Below are positions 35,041-43,466 of a stretch of 52,158 nt of DNA, piece after piece. How positions within the stretch are numbered: position 1 is the first letter of the stretch; each line of letters opens with the position of its first letter. The stretch is taken from assembly GCA_965178525.1 (NCBI GenBank), contig CBCXVS010000010.1, forward strand, positions 1-52,158, in the 5' to 3' direction. The stretch is from CBCXVS01 sp965178525 (lineage in GTDB: Bacteria; Tectomicrobia; Entotheonellia; Entotheonellales; Entotheonellaceae). Below the pieces are notes generated by a model. That model had not been told where the DNA came from and did not search any database. It saw only the letters and a program-made list of their open reading frames with translations. The translations under genes and the position numbers were made by a program.

Positions 35041-35574
35041 ATGTTGCAACAGGCACGCAACATTCGTCTGTTGGCCATGGATGTCGATGGGGTTCTCACC
35101 GATGGGCGGGTGTGGCTGGATCTGCATGGGAATGAACTGAAAACCTTCCATGTTCATGATGGACAGGGGATCACCTTGGCGCATCGTGCCGGCATCCGGA
35201 CGGCCTGGATCAGTGGACGCGCCTCAGCCGCGGTGCGGCAGCGCGCCGCCGAGTTGGGCGTGAGCTGGGTGCACGAACAGGTGAGAGCCAAAGCGCCGGT
35301 GATCCGCGACCTGATGCGGCAGACGCAGATTCCTGCCGATGCGGTCGCCTATATTGGAGATGATCTCATCGACATCCCGGTGTTCCGCTGTGTTGGGCTG
35401 CCAATTGCAGTCGCCAGTGCGCCGCCGGATGTCCGGGCTTGTGCCGCCTGGGTCACCCGCTGTGCCGGGGGGGCCGGGGCCGTACGGGAGGTGGTCGATC
35501 TGATTTTGCGGGCGCAAGGGCGTTGGGAGGACGTCGTCTACGACATGTTTGAGAGCGAAGGAAAGGAGTTATGA
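35041..35574 (+). CDS. kdsC: 3-deoxy-D-manno-octulosonate 8-phosphate phosphatase
   Basis: A 177-residue HAD-superfamily phosphatase that releases phosphate from Kdo-8-P, the last step before Kdo activation for lipopolysaccharide. Seen: LAMDVDGVLTDG (motif I nucleophile Asp), AWISGRAS (motif II), and AYIGDDLIDIPVFR (motif III/IV), with the short C0-type cap and FHVHDGQGI typical of KdsC. The related YrbI-like phosphatases of CMP-sialic acid synthesis are the main alternative. Its end overlaps gspG by four bases (ATGA), an unusual coupling to the secretion genes. Confidence 0.9.
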   Translation: MLQQARNIRLLAMDVDGVLTDGRVWLDLHGNELKTFHVHDGQGITLAHRAGIRTAWISGRASAAVRQRAAELGVSWVHEQVRAKAPVIRDLMRQTQIPADAVAYIGDDLIDIPVFRCVGLPIAVASAPPDVRACAAWVTRCAGGAGAVREVVDLILRAQGRWEDVVYDMFESEGKEL

Positions 35575-36017
35575 CACGGCTGATACGCAACACTGCAGGA
35601 TTTACCCTGATCGAGATCATGGTGGTGATTATTATCCTGGGCTTGCTAGCGGCCATTGTCATGCCACGCATTGTGGGGGAAACCGACCGGGCGCGGTATG
35701 AGCAAGCCAGGGTACAGATGCGCATCCTCGAGGATGCCTTGAAGCGCTATAAGCTCGATAGTGGACGCTTTCCCACGACCGAGCAGGGACTCGAAGCCTT
35801 GGTGCAGAAGCCGACGACGGGCTCGACCCCCCGAAGTTACCCCGATGGGGGCTATCTCGACAAACCGGACATTCCCACGGATCCATGGGGCAATGCCTAT
35901 GTCTACATCTCGCCTGGGCAAAACGGCCCGGATTACGATCTGAAATCGTTCGGGGCCGACGGCCTCGAAGGCGGCGAGGACTATGATGCAGATTTGGAGA
36001 GCTGGCGTTTGCAATAA
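35571..36017 (+). CDS. gspG: Type II secretion major pseudopilin
   Basis: A 148-residue major pseudopilin of the type II secretion pseudopilus. Seen: prepilin peptidase site after TAG, then FTLIEIMVVIIILGLLAAIVMP with Glu at +5, followed by the family's KRYKLDSGRFPTTEQGLEALVQKP, DPWGNAYVYISPG and the calcium-site loop SFGADGLEGGEDYDADL. All GspG hallmarks are present. Overlaps kdsC upstream and gspH downstream by about 30 bases. Confidence 0.95.
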   Translation: MTRLIRNTAGFTLIEIMVVIIILGLLAAIVMPRIVGETDRARYEQARVQMRILEDALKRYKLDSGRFPTTEQGLEALVQKPTTGSTPRSYPDGGYLDKPDIPTDPWGNAYVYISPGQNGPDYDLKSFGADGLEGGEDYDADLESWRLQ

Positions 36018-36519
36018 CCGCGGCTTCACCCTCGTGGAACTCGCTATGGTGATGCTCGTCATCGGCATCGTGGCCGCCGTTGCCATGCCGCGGGTTGGCG
36101 GTATGCTGGACCGCCAACAGATGCGCCGCACGATCAACGCCATGCGCGGCACGGTGCGCTATGTGCAAGCGCGGGCGGCGCTGACCAAACGTGTCTATCG
36201 GCTCACGTTCAATCTCGATAAGCAGACCATGTCCGCGTGTTATCTCACCGGCACCGACGGCGAATGCAAGGAAGAACCGACCCGTGAACTGCGCCAATAT
36301 ACCTTTCCTGATGCCGCGCGTTTGCTCGATGTGGTCGATCCCACGGGAGAAAAGACCCGCGAGGGTGAGGCGGTCACCCACTTTCATCCCACGGGTTTGG
36401 CGGAGCCTAGTTTGATCCATCTGCGGGGCCTTGCCCAAGAGCGCATGACGATCAGGATCGAACCGATTGGCGGTCGCGTGAAGGTCTTAGATGGCTATGT
36501 GGATCCGGAAACCGGCTAA
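35986..36519 (+). CDS. gspH: Type II secretion minor pseudopilin
   Basis: About 177 residues with a short leader ending NNRG, then FTLVELAMVMLVIGIVAAVAMPR, a type IV pilin-like N-terminal helix with Glu at +5. The globular part (RRTINAMRGTVRYVQARAALTKRVYRLTFNLD, then a late IRIEPIGGRVKVLDG) matches GspH-like minor pseudopilins, with two Cys that may form a disulfide. The ATG at 35986 has better spacing from GAGG than the ATG three bases earlier. Gene order G-H-I-J-K supports the call. Confidence 0.88.
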   Translation: MQIWRAGVCNNRGFTLVELAMVMLVIGIVAAVAMPRVGGMLDRQQMRRTINAMRGTVRYVQARAALTKRVYRLTFNLDKQTMSACYLTGTDGECKEEPTRELRQYTFPDAARLLDVVDPTGEKTREGEAVTHFHPTGLAEPSLIHLRGLAQERMTIRIEPIGGRVKVLDGYVDPETG

Positions 36520-37018
36520 ACACGTGCTCGGACTCGTATGCCGTACGGCGAATTGTGCATCGGTTGATCGCTCTGATAGGGCTTGGCTTACAGCGTTCAA
36601 AGCGGTGGCGGACGGCGGACGGCGTGTACGACAATCCGCGGGGTTCACGCTGCTGGAAGTGCTCGTCGCCCTGGCGGTGGTAGCGCTGACCCTGGTGCCG
36701 CTCTTGCGGCTGCATCTGCTCTCTTTGGATGCGACCTTGCGGGCGCAGGATTTGACGACAGCGGTCCTCTTGGCGCAGGGACAACTGGCCGCCATGGGCG
36801 TGTTTCCGGAGACGGGTGAAAACGCCGGCAAGTACGATCATCCCGATCTCAACCGCTTCCGATGGGAAACGATCGTGACCGAGCAGGCTTTCGATCCGAG
36901 TAACAATACCAGTGAGATCAAGGTCCGGCAGATTGCCGTCAGGGTGCTGTGGGCCGATGGCCAACGGGAGCAGCAGTATTTCCTGGAGGCGTATGCCACG
37001 CAGAATGCCACGCCTTAA
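36491..37018 (+). CDS. gspI: Type II secretion minor pseudopilin
   Basis: A minor pseudopilin: SAGFTLLEVLVALAVVALTLVPLLRLHL with Glu at +5, and a short globular domain with TTAVLLAQGQLAAMG and QIAVRVLWADGQREQQYFLEAY, the GspI pattern. The frame from ATG gives about 50 residues before the cleavage site, far longer than a normal leader. A GTG start at about 36604 would leave a more usual leader of about 14 residues but has a weak ribosome site; the true start is uncertain. Confidence 0.88.
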   Translation: MAMWIRKPAKHVLGLVCRTANCASVDRSDRAWLTAFKAVADGGRRVRQSAGFTLLEVLVALAVVALTLVPLLRLHLLSLDATLRAQDLTTAVLLAQGQLAAMGVFPETGENAGKYDHPDLNRFRWETIVTEQAFDPSNNTSEIKVRQIAVRVLWADGQREQQYFLEAYATQNATP

Positions 37019-37047
37019 GTACTGCTTCACGTCACGAGGGGCGCCAT

Positions 37048-37752
37048 TTGCCGAACCTTTTAGATACGATTTGCCATCTCGTTTCCGGCATTGCGGTGCG
37101 CAGCTCTAAGGCTGAGCAGGCGGGGTTTACCCTGGTGGAAATCCTGCTTGCCTTGCTGATGTTCGGCATTATTTCCGGAGTCATTTTTGCCTCCTTTTCG
37201 GCCGTCGTGGATGGCGTCGAACAAAGCCAGGAGAGTAGCGAGTTCTACCGTGTCGGCCGCGCCGTGTTGCAGCTCATGTCGCAAGAGGTCGCCGCTGCCA
37301 TGCAAGTCGAGGGCGATGACCGCACCACCATGCAGGGCGAAGATTCCGAACGCAACGGCCAGCCGCGAGATCGCCTCGATTTTGTGTTGATTCCGTATCG
37401 GCGCTTTGCCCAGGATGTCCCTAGCGGCGACCTCTGCGATGTGTCCTATTATATCGATGACAATGATGAGGGAAACGCCACGCTGTTTCGGGAGGAAGAT
37501 TGTACCTTGGACAGCGAGCGGCAGGAGGGCGGTACCAAGCTGGAGTTGACGGACGCGGCCGTGGGGCTAAACGTGACGTTTTTTGACGCGACGGACTCGT
37601 ACGACGAATGGAATGCCGCAGATCGGAACAACCAACTACCTTGCCGCGTGCAGCTGGCGCTGACGTTGCAGCAGCCATCTAAGGACGCCAAGGACGCCAA
37701 GTCTTTCATCACAACTGTGGCACTCCCGATGCGGGGGACGTGTGAGCCCTAA
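37048..37752 (+). CDS. gspJ: Type II secretion minor pseudopilin
   Basis: About 234 residues with QAGFTLVEILLALLMFGIISGVIFASF (Glu at +5) and a large globular part containing FYRVGRAVLQLMSQEVAAAM and RLDFVLIPYRRF, matching GspJ. I chose the TTG at 37048, with GGGG upstream, because it gives a 23-residue leader; an ATG far upstream would give more than 55. The acidic loops (DDNDEG and similar) may bind calcium. A 9-base tandem repeat (AAGGACGCC) near the end encodes KDAKDAK. Confidence 0.85.
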   Translation: MPNLLDTICHLVSGIAVRSSKAEQAGFTLVEILLALLMFGIISGVIFASFSAVVDGVEQSQESSEFYRVGRAVLQLMSQEVAAAMQVEGDDRTTMQGEDSERNGQPRDRLDFVLIPYRRFAQDVPSGDLCDVSYYIDDNDEGNATLFREEDCTLDSERQEGGTKLELTDAAVGLNVTFFDATDSYDEWNAADRNNQLPCRVQLALTLQQPSKDAKDAKSFITTVALPMRGTCEP

Positions 37753-37768
37753 GACCAGTGAGGTCGTG

Positions 37769-38905
37769 ATGGCAGGTTTCCTGTGGCGCTACAGCCGGCG
37801 TTATCTCGCGAATGACCGTGGCGTGGCGCTGATCGTCGTGCTCTTTGTCGTGGCGCTGGTTACCGTACTGGTGCTGGAATACCATTATGATGCCGCCGTG
37901 GAACTGGAATTGGCCGCCAATTATGGTGAGGATGTGCAAGCTTATCATTTGGCCATGTCAGGCCTTAGCTTTGCGCGGGCGATTTTGTTGCTCGATGACG
38001 ATGCTCAGGTCGATGGCGCGCAAGATACCTGGCATCAGCTCTCCTCCCTGCCAACGTGTTTTTCTCCGCAGCAACTTTTGGCGCTGGCTGGAGCCGAAGA
38101 AGGGGGCTTATTGGGGGTTGGTGACAATCAGGCAGAATTGGCGGCCACATCCGAGCCGGCAAAGGACGATCAAGCTTGTGTCAGTTTGCGCATTATCGAT
38201 GAGTCGGGCAAACTGCCCCTGAACGCGCTCGTCTCGGAAGATGACGATTTGAGTGTCTCATGGGTTGCCATTTTCGACAAGTTTTTCGAACTATTCGAAA
38301 TTGAGGCTGACCTGCGTCTTGCCGTGGTCGATTGGCTCGATGACGACGATAACCCGCAGCCGATATTTGGGGCGGAAAAAAATTACTATGAAGGCCTGGA
38401 AACACCCTACGAACCACGTAATGGTCCAATACTCACCCCTGGAGAATTACGGCTGATTCGCGGTTTTGATGCCGATACCCTCGTCAAGCTGTTCCCGGGC
38501 TTGGAGCCTAAAGCGGTAGCCGATGTCGATCTCGGTACGAATATCTATCTCACGCTGTTTGGTGACAGTCAGGCAAGTCCACTCAAAGTCAATCTGAACA
38601 CGGCCGACGAATTGGTCTTACAAGCCCTGCTCGCTGGGCTGCAGGTGAATAGCCCAGAAGACGTGGCGAGAGATATTGTACGAGAACGGACCGAGCGTGA
38701 AGACGGGCAATTCAATACGATCGACGAAGTCGAAAGTCTCACGAATATCGGCCTCCGCTCGAACGTGTTAGAACAGGTTGCCGGTGTTGCCAGCACGCAT
38801 TTCCGTGTGGAATCCATCGGCGTGATCGGGCCGATCCAAAAGCGCGTCATCGCAGTGTTACACAGAGCGAATACGCTCGAAATGACGTACTTCAAGGTGG
38901 AATAA
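37769..38905 (+). CDS. gspK: Type II secretion minor pseudopilin, tip subunit
   Basis: About 378 residues. It has a short basic leader ending NDRG, then VALIVVLFVVALVTVLVLEYHYDAAVE with no Glu at +5, which is the hallmark of GspK, the pseudopilus tip cap. The long globular region has LRIIDESGKLPLNALV and the helix-hairpin segment LKVNLNTADELVLQALLAGL, both typical. A GTG at 37742 overlapping the gspJ end is an alternative start. The stop codon lies inside the first unit of an 18-bp tandem duplication. Confidence 0.9.
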   Translation: MAGFLWRYSRRYLANDRGVALIVVLFVVALVTVLVLEYHYDAAVELELAANYGEDVQAYHLAMSGLSFARAILLLDDDAQVDGAQDTWHQLSSLPTCFSPQQLLALAGAEEGGLLGVGDNQAELAATSEPAKDDQACVSLRIIDESGKLPLNALVSEDDDLSVSWVAIFDKFFELFEIEADLRLAVVDWLDDDDNPQPIFGAEKNYYEGLETPYEPRNGPILTPGELRLIRGFDADTLVKLFPGLEPKAVADVDLGTNIYLTLFGDSQASPLKVNLNTADELVLQALLAGLQVNSPEDVARDIVRERTEREDGQFNTIDEVESLTNIGLRSNVLEQVAGVASTHFRVESIGVIGPIQKRVIAVLHRANTLEMTYFKVE

Positions 38906-38927
38906 GAGGTCAAGGTGGAATAAGAGG
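38892..38927. repeat. Exact 18-bp tandem duplication at the gspK stop
   Basis: TCAAGGTGGAATAAGAGG occurs twice head to tail. The first copy contains the gspK stop TAA; the second provides the AGAGG ribosome site of the next gene. It looks like a recent slippage event. Confidence 0.85.
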
Positions 38928-38935
38928 CGGACTAG

Positions 38936-39835
38936 GTGAGCACACGGCACATGATCGTCCGGGTTCTGGGATACATTCTGTACGGGTTGTTGGCCTTTGC
39001 CGTCTTCCTGTACCTGATGTTTCCCTATGATTTGCTGCGTCAACGACTGGTCGATCAGGTCTCGCAAGGCGCCATGCAACTGGATATCGCCCGCATGCGT
39101 CCCACATTTCCACCTGGTGTGTCGTTGCGCCACGTGCGGTTGGTGGCCAAGCGCTCCACCCTGGCCAATGAAGTCATACAGCTGCAGACATTGCGCGCTT
39201 GGCCGCGCTGGTCATCCCTCTTGTCGCAGACCAAGCAGGTGCGCTTTACCGGCGTTTTGTACAATGGACGGGTCTCGGGTGATGTGCATTATGACAAAAC
39301 GAACGGGACGGCCATGTGGCAGAGTCAGGCCCAATTTGCCGCGCTTGATGTGGCGCGCTACCCATTGTTGCAGGCCCTACAAGAAAACGGCAAACTGGCC
39401 GTGCAGGGCCGGCTCCATGCAGACGTCACAGCAAAAGTCAGCGCACGGGGGCAGTTGGAGCAGGGCGAACTCTCGTTCCAGGTGACGCCCGCAATCTTTG
39501 CGCCTGGAGAATCGGCACAATTGCCCCTGCGGCGAGAAATTCCCTGTGACACGTTGAAAGGGGCGATGACGATGACAGCCCGGCAGTGGAAGATTGAGAA
39601 TTTGACCTGTCAGGGAGATGATGTGTTCGTCGACGTCCGAGGTGATGTCCGGCCACGCCGTCCTCTACAAGAGAGCAAGCTCAATCTCCGCATGGAACTC
39701 CGCTCTGACGAGGCATTCCAGTCCGAACTTGCCCTGCTGCGCCCCCTTGTCGGACAGCGCCCCTCGCAGGAAAGTACCCTCAAATTCGGCCTGCGCGGCC
39801 TCCTGGGCCGGCCTTTGACGGTGAGGTTGAAATAG
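38936..39835 (+). CDS. gspN: Type II secretion protein GspN
   Basis: A 299-residue bitopic inner-membrane protein of the GspN family: one N-terminal helix (VLGYILYGLLAFAVFLYLMFPYDLLRQRLVDQV) and a periplasmic beta-rich domain (MRPTFPPGVSLRHVRLVAKR and later repeats). GspN is an accessory of some type II secretion systems. The GTG start has AGAGG about eight bases upstream. GspL and GspM, usually between K and N, are absent here. The stop codon TAG lies inside the first unit of a heptamer repeat. Confidence 0.8.
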   Translation: MSTRHMIVRVLGYILYGLLAFAVFLYLMFPYDLLRQRLVDQVSQGAMQLDIARMRPTFPPGVSLRHVRLVAKRSTLANEVIQLQTLRAWPRWSSLLSQTKQVRFTGVLYNGRVSGDVHYDKTNGTAMWQSQAQFAALDVARYPLLQALQENGKLAVQGRLHADVTAKVSARGQLEQGELSFQVTPAIFAPGESAQLPLRREIPCDTLKGAMTMTARQWKIENLTCQGDDVFVDVRGDVRPRRPLQESKLNLRMELRSDEAFQSELALLRPLVGQRPSQESTLKFGLRGLLGRPLTVRLK

Positions 39836-39932
39836 CTATCTGCTGTCAGCTGTCAGCTGTCAGCTCAAAAAAGTCTAACATCATAACGCTCCGGGCTGAG
39901 AGCTGATAGCTGATAGCTGACAGCTGAGAGCT
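39834..39932. repeat. Heptamer inverted repeat (AGCTGAC/AGCTGAT type) after gspN
   Basis: The left arm, tandem TCAGCTG units, and the right arm, tandem AGCTGAT/AGCTGAC units, are inverted around a 34-base spacer with TCTAACATCATAACG. It begins at the gspN stop codon and ends just before the alaS promoter candidate, so it may end gsp transcription. Confidence 0.8.
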
Positions 39933-39939
39933 TCTTGAC

Positions 39940-39967
39940 TTGTACCGCCTTCGGTATCCGCTACAAT
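39940..39967 (+). promoter_or_regulatory. Candidate alaS promoter
   Basis: TTGTAC and TACAAT are separated by 16 bases, about 70 bases before the alaS start. An overlapping TTGACT at 39935 is a closer -35 match but would need a 21-base spacer. Confidence 0.35.
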
Positions 39968-40035
39968 ATGCGGACAATCTCTGTTGCGACATCGCCCTAC
40001 GGACGTTTGGACCGTTTTATGTTTAGGAGTTCGGG

Positions 40036-42678
40036 ATGACTGGCAATGACATCCGAAGCGCATTTCTGCGCTATTTCGAACAGCATGGGCACCGCCTCGT
40101 GACGAGTTCGCCTTTGGTGCCCAAGGATGATCCGACGTTGCTTTTTACCAATGCTGGCATGGTGCAATTTAAGGATGTCCTCCTCGGCCGTGAACAGCGT
40201 GATTATGTGCGGGCCACGACGTCGCAAAAATGCATGCGGGCCGGGGGCAAACACAACGACCTGGAGAATGTGGGCCGCACGGCACGCCACCATACCTTTT
40301 TTGAAATGCTGGGTAATTTTTCCTTCGGCGACTATTTCAAAGAGGGCGCGATCGCCTTTGGCTGGGAGTTTCTCACACGGAATCTCGGCCTGCCGGCTGA
40401 CAAGCTTTGGATTACGATCTTTCGCGACGATGATGAAGCGTTTGACATCTGGCACAAGCAGATCGGCGTGCCGACGGACCGGATTGTGCGCATGGGCGAA
40501 AAGGACAATTTCTGGTCTATGGGCGATACCGGCCCCTGCGGTCCCTGTTCCGAAATTCATATTGATCAAGGTCCCGCGCTGGGCACCGGGCCGGAGGACG
40601 TGCTCGGCGGCGAAGGCGATCGGTATCTCGAGCTGTGGAATCTCGTGTTCATGCAGTACAATCGCGATGCCGAAGGCAACCTGACGCCATTGCCGCAGCA
40701 AAATATCGATACGGGCATGGGATTGGAGCGGATCACCGGGATTCTGCAAGGGGTGCAGAGCACGTACGATACCGATCTGCTGCGCCCGATCATTACCGGC
40801 GTCGAGGAGTTGATCGAAAAACTATACGGCGGTCATGCCAAAGACGATGTCTCCATGCGCGTCATTGCGGATCACATCCGCGCCACCGTCTTTCTCTTGG
40901 CCGATGGGGTGTTGCCGGAAAATACGGGGCGCGGCTATGTGCTCCGGCGTATCATTCGGCGCGCGGCGCGGCACGGCAAGATGCTCGGCTTTACCGGGCC
41001 CTTTCTGTATCGTTTGGTCGACGCCTTCGTGCAGCTCATGGGTCCGGCCTATCCGGAACTGGAGACGCATCAGTCGTATGTGACCAAGCTCTTGTTAAGT
41101 GAAGAAGAACGATTTCTCAATACCCTGCATCAGGGCCTGCGAGAGCTGGATGGCCTCGTTGAAGCGCATCAGACCGATGGCACGCGTCTCATTACCGGAC
41201 CGGAGGCATTCCGTCTCTACGATACGTTTGGTTTTCCCATCGATTTGGCGGAGGAAGTGGCCGAGGATGCCGGTATGCAGCTTGACCGGCTGGGTTTTGA
41301 TACCGTGTTGGAAAAGACGCGGCAGCAGGCGCGCGAGACTTGGCGGGGATCCGGCGAGGTGCAGGTCGATCCGGTCTACCAGCAGGTGTTGCAGCGCACC
41401 GGAGCCACACGCTTCCTGGGCTATGACCGGGTCGAGGCTAGCGACAACGTGGCGGCGCTCATTGTTGAGGGGCACGAGGTGGACGAGGCTGGTGCCGGGC
41501 AGGCGGTGGAGATGGTGTTTGCGCAGACGCCGTTCTATGGCGAAGCCGGCGGTCAGATTGGCGATACGGGATGTATCGTTGCCACCGAGGCGGGGGTCGA
41601 AGTGGAGATCACCGATACGCAAAAACCGCTGGCGGATCTCGTGGTGCATCACGGTGTGGTGCGGCGGGGAACGGTGCAGCCGCACATGGCCATGCAATTG
41701 ACGATCGATCACGAGCGGCGAGAGGCGATTCGCAAGAATCATACGGCCACTCATTTGCTGCATGCGGCGCTGCGCCAGATTCTTGGCGACCATGTGAAGC
41801 AAGCCGGGTCGTTGGTCGCACCGGATCGGCTACGCTTCGATTTTACGCATTTTGCGCGCCTCAATGAGCGGGAATTGGACCGGATCGAGCGCCTGGTGAA
41901 TGAAAAACTTTGGGATAACACCTCCGTACAGGCCGACCTCACCAGCCTGGATCAGGCCATTGCCAGCGGTGCCCTGGCTCTGTTTGGCGAAAAGTATGGC
42001 GAGGAGGTCCGTACGATCGAAGTACCGGGCTTCAGCAAAGAACTGTGCGGCGGTACGCATGTGCGAGCCACGGGAGAAATCGGGTTCTTTACGATTACCG
42101 CCGAGGCCGGAATTGGCTCGGGTGTGCGCCGGATTGAGGCCATGACCGGTCCGGGAGCGTATGACTATGTGAAACGGGATGAACGGATCCTGCACGATAT
42201 GCGCCATATGCTCAAGGCGCAGCCGGAAGAGGAAGTTGCGAAGCTGGAGCGCCTGACCGCGCAGCAGCGCGATCTCGAACGGCAGATTGCCGCCTTGCAG
42301 CAACGGCTGGCGACGGCGCAGACGCAGGATCATTTCAGCGAGATCCAAGAGGTCGGTGGCATTAAGGTGCTGGCCCTGCGCCTGGACCATTTCGACCGCA
42401 AGGGCCTACTGTCCTTTGTCGATACCGCCAAAGACCGTCTGGGATCGGGCATTGTGGTGGTGGGCACGGCGGAAGCGGACAAAGTGGCATTGGTTGCCGG
42501 GGTCACCAAAGATTTGACGGAACGGATCTCGGCTGGGGCGCTGATGGGCAAACTCGCCGCCCTCACCGGCGGTAAGGGCGGCGGGCGGCCCGATATGGCC
42601 CAGGGTGGTGGGACGGAAGTCGCCAAATTGCCCGATGCCATTGCCCGCGTGCCGGAATGCGTGGCGGAACTGCTCTAA
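40036..42678 (+). CDS. alaS: Alanine--tRNA ligase
   Basis: An 880-residue class II aminoacyl-tRNA synthetase charging tRNA-Ala. Seen: N-terminal catalytic domain (RSAFLRYFEQHGHRLVTSSPLVP, FTNAGMVQFKDV, CMRAGGKHNDLENVGRTARHHTFFEMLGNFSFGDYFKEG), the editing domain zinc ligands HTATHLLH and CGGTHVRATGEIG, and a C-Ala domain ending KGGGRPDMAQGGG. Full length and complete. AGGAG lies seven bases before the ATG. No neighbouring recX/recA, which often precede alaS. Confidence 0.98.
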   Translation: MTGNDIRSAFLRYFEQHGHRLVTSSPLVPKDDPTLLFTNAGMVQFKDVLLGREQRDYVRATTSQKCMRAGGKHNDLENVGRTARHHTFFEMLGNFSFGDYFKEGAIAFGWEFLTRNLGLPADKLWITIFRDDDEAFDIWHKQIGVPTDRIVRMGEKDNFWSMGDTGPCGPCSEIHIDQGPALGTGPEDVLGGEGDRYLELWNLVFMQYNRDAEGNLTPLPQQNIDTGMGLERITGILQGVQSTYDTDLLRPIITGVEELIEKLYGGHAKDDVSMRVIADHIRATVFLLADGVLPENTGRGYVLRRIIRRAARHGKMLGFTGPFLYRLVDAFVQLMGPAYPELETHQSYVTKLLLSEEERFLNTLHQGLRELDGLVEAHQTDGTRLITGPEAFRLYDTFGFPIDLAEEVAEDAGMQLDRLGFDTVLEKTRQQARETWRGSGEVQVDPVYQQVLQRTGATRFLGYDRVEASDNVAALIVEGHEVDEAGAGQAVEMVFAQTPFYGEAGGQIGDTGCIVATEAGVEVEITDTQKPLADLVVHHGVVRRGTVQPHMAMQLTIDHERREAIRKNHTATHLLHAALRQILGDHVKQAGSLVAPDRLRFDFTHFARLNERELDRIERLVNEKLWDNTSVQADLTSLDQAIASGALALFGEKYGEEVRTIEVPGFSKELCGGTHVRATGEIGFFTITAEAGIGSGVRRIEAMTGPGAYDYVKRDERILHDMRHMLKAQPEEEVAKLERLTAQQRDLERQIAALQQRLATAQTQDHFSEIQEVGGIKVLALRLDHFDRKGLLSFVDTAKDRLGSGIVVVGTAEADKVALVAGVTKDLTERISAGALMGKLAALTGGKGGGRPDMAQGGGTEVAKLPDAIARVPECVAELL

Positions 42679-42706
42679 TCCCAATGTGCCATAGCACTGA
42701 ACCCGT

Positions 42707-42797
42707 GAGTTGGCTCCGGTCTATCACTGGTTGCCTGAGGGGTTCGACACCGCAAACCAAGGATGCTAAAGCGTTGCTCGATGAACTCGGGGCATAG
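42707..42797 (+). pseudogene. Frameshifted tail of a cyclase/AAA-ATPase-type protein
   Basis: Translation gives ELAPVYHWLPEGFDTAN in one frame and, after a slip, KDAKALLDELGA-stop in another. Joined, these match the conserved C-terminal tail (LLAPVYGWFTEGFDTADLKEAKALLDEL) of large bacterial proteins with nucleotidyl cyclase, AAA-ATPase and TPR parts. About two bases appear deleted at 42754-42758. Only the last 30 residues remain, so this is a remnant between alaS and the next gene. Confidence 0.6.
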
Positions 42798-42799
42798 CA

Positions 42800-43072
42800 A
42801 TGAAAACGTTGGAGACGCTTCGCCGGCAGCTCTCGCTGGGAGAGTTTGAATTCAGCCATCATGCCTTTAAACGGGTTGTGGAGCTTAACATTAGCGAAGT
42901 GGACATTAGACAGGCGGGAGCCCATGCGGAGATGATTGAAGACTATCCTGATGACAAGTATTCGCCAAGTTGTTTACTGTTGGGATTCACCCAGCAGGGG
43001 CACCCCTTGCACATCCAAGTGTCCTATGCGGATACCGATCTCGTGAAGGTCATCTCGTTGTATGAGGTATGA
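42800..43072 (+). CDS. DUF4258 family protein, possible toxin-like partner
   Basis: A 90-residue protein with FEFSHHAFKRVVELNISEVDIRQAG, then EDYPDDKYSPSCLLLGFTQQGHPLHIQVSYADTDLVKVISLYEV, the DUF4258 pattern. This small fold resembles RelE-like toxins and is often encoded before a YgiT-type zinc-finger protein, as here (51 bases downstream). A toxin-antitoxin role is inferred from that pairing, not shown. Its start sits just after a gene remnant, suggesting arrival by insertion. Weak ribosome site. Confidence 0.8.
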   Translation: MKTLETLRRQLSLGEFEFSHHAFKRVVELNISEVDIRQAGAHAEMIEDYPDDKYSPSCLLLGFTQQGHPLHIQVSYADTDLVKVISLYEV

Positions 43073-43122
43073 GCCGGATCAGAACGAATGGATAGATTTT
43101 TCACAACGGAGGTAGTACGGAC

Positions 43123-43353
43123 ATGTTTCGATGCCACGTTTGTGGTGCAACGGACGCAAATACAGGATTGATGAACGAGGTCTTCTTGATTGAGGGAAAA
43201 GGAGTCCTGGTCGAAGGTATTCCGGCTCAAGTCTGTGTCCGTTGCGGGGAAGCGACCTTCAGTCGGGAAACAACAGAACGCATTCGTCGGATGGTTCACG
43301 GCGAAGCGAAACCCGTTCGCGCCGAAGTCATGGAGGTCTTTGCATACGCGTAA
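43123..43353 (+). CDS. YgiT-type zinc-finger protein
   Basis: A 76-residue protein with RCHVCGA and VCVRCGEA, two CxxC knuckles as in the N-terminal domain of MqsA/YgiT, followed by FSRETTERIRRMVHGEAKPVRAEVMEVFAYA. The helix-turn-helix of full MqsA is absent, so it would bind its partner through the zinc domain only. GGAGG lies ten bases before the ATG. It is likely the antitoxin-like partner of the DUF4258 gene. Confidence 0.85.
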   Translation: MFRCHVCGATDANTGLMNEVFLIEGKGVLVEGIPAQVCVRCGEATFSRETTERIRRMVHGEAKPVRAEVMEVFAYA

Positions 43354-43466
43354 GTTGTCTCCGATGAAGACCCCATAGCGCTGCGGTCGCGTGACGTCCC
43401 GCTGGCTCAGCTTGATACAGGACGATTCTTATATGCCGCAATTCGCATTCGATATGAGGAGGGGCT

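Noticed and set aside
35659..36438. 259-residue minus-strand frame opposite gspG/gspH
   Set aside because: Antisense of two recognised pseudopilin genes.
42738..42760. GGTTCGACACC, resembling a tRNA T-arm
   Set aside because: No acceptor stem, D-arm or anticodon arm around it; it is better explained as coding for EGFDT in the gene remnant.
43354..43466. Molybdenum-cofactor riboswitch before moaC
   Set aside because: The leader is only about 110 bases and I could not build the conserved stems of that RNA class.
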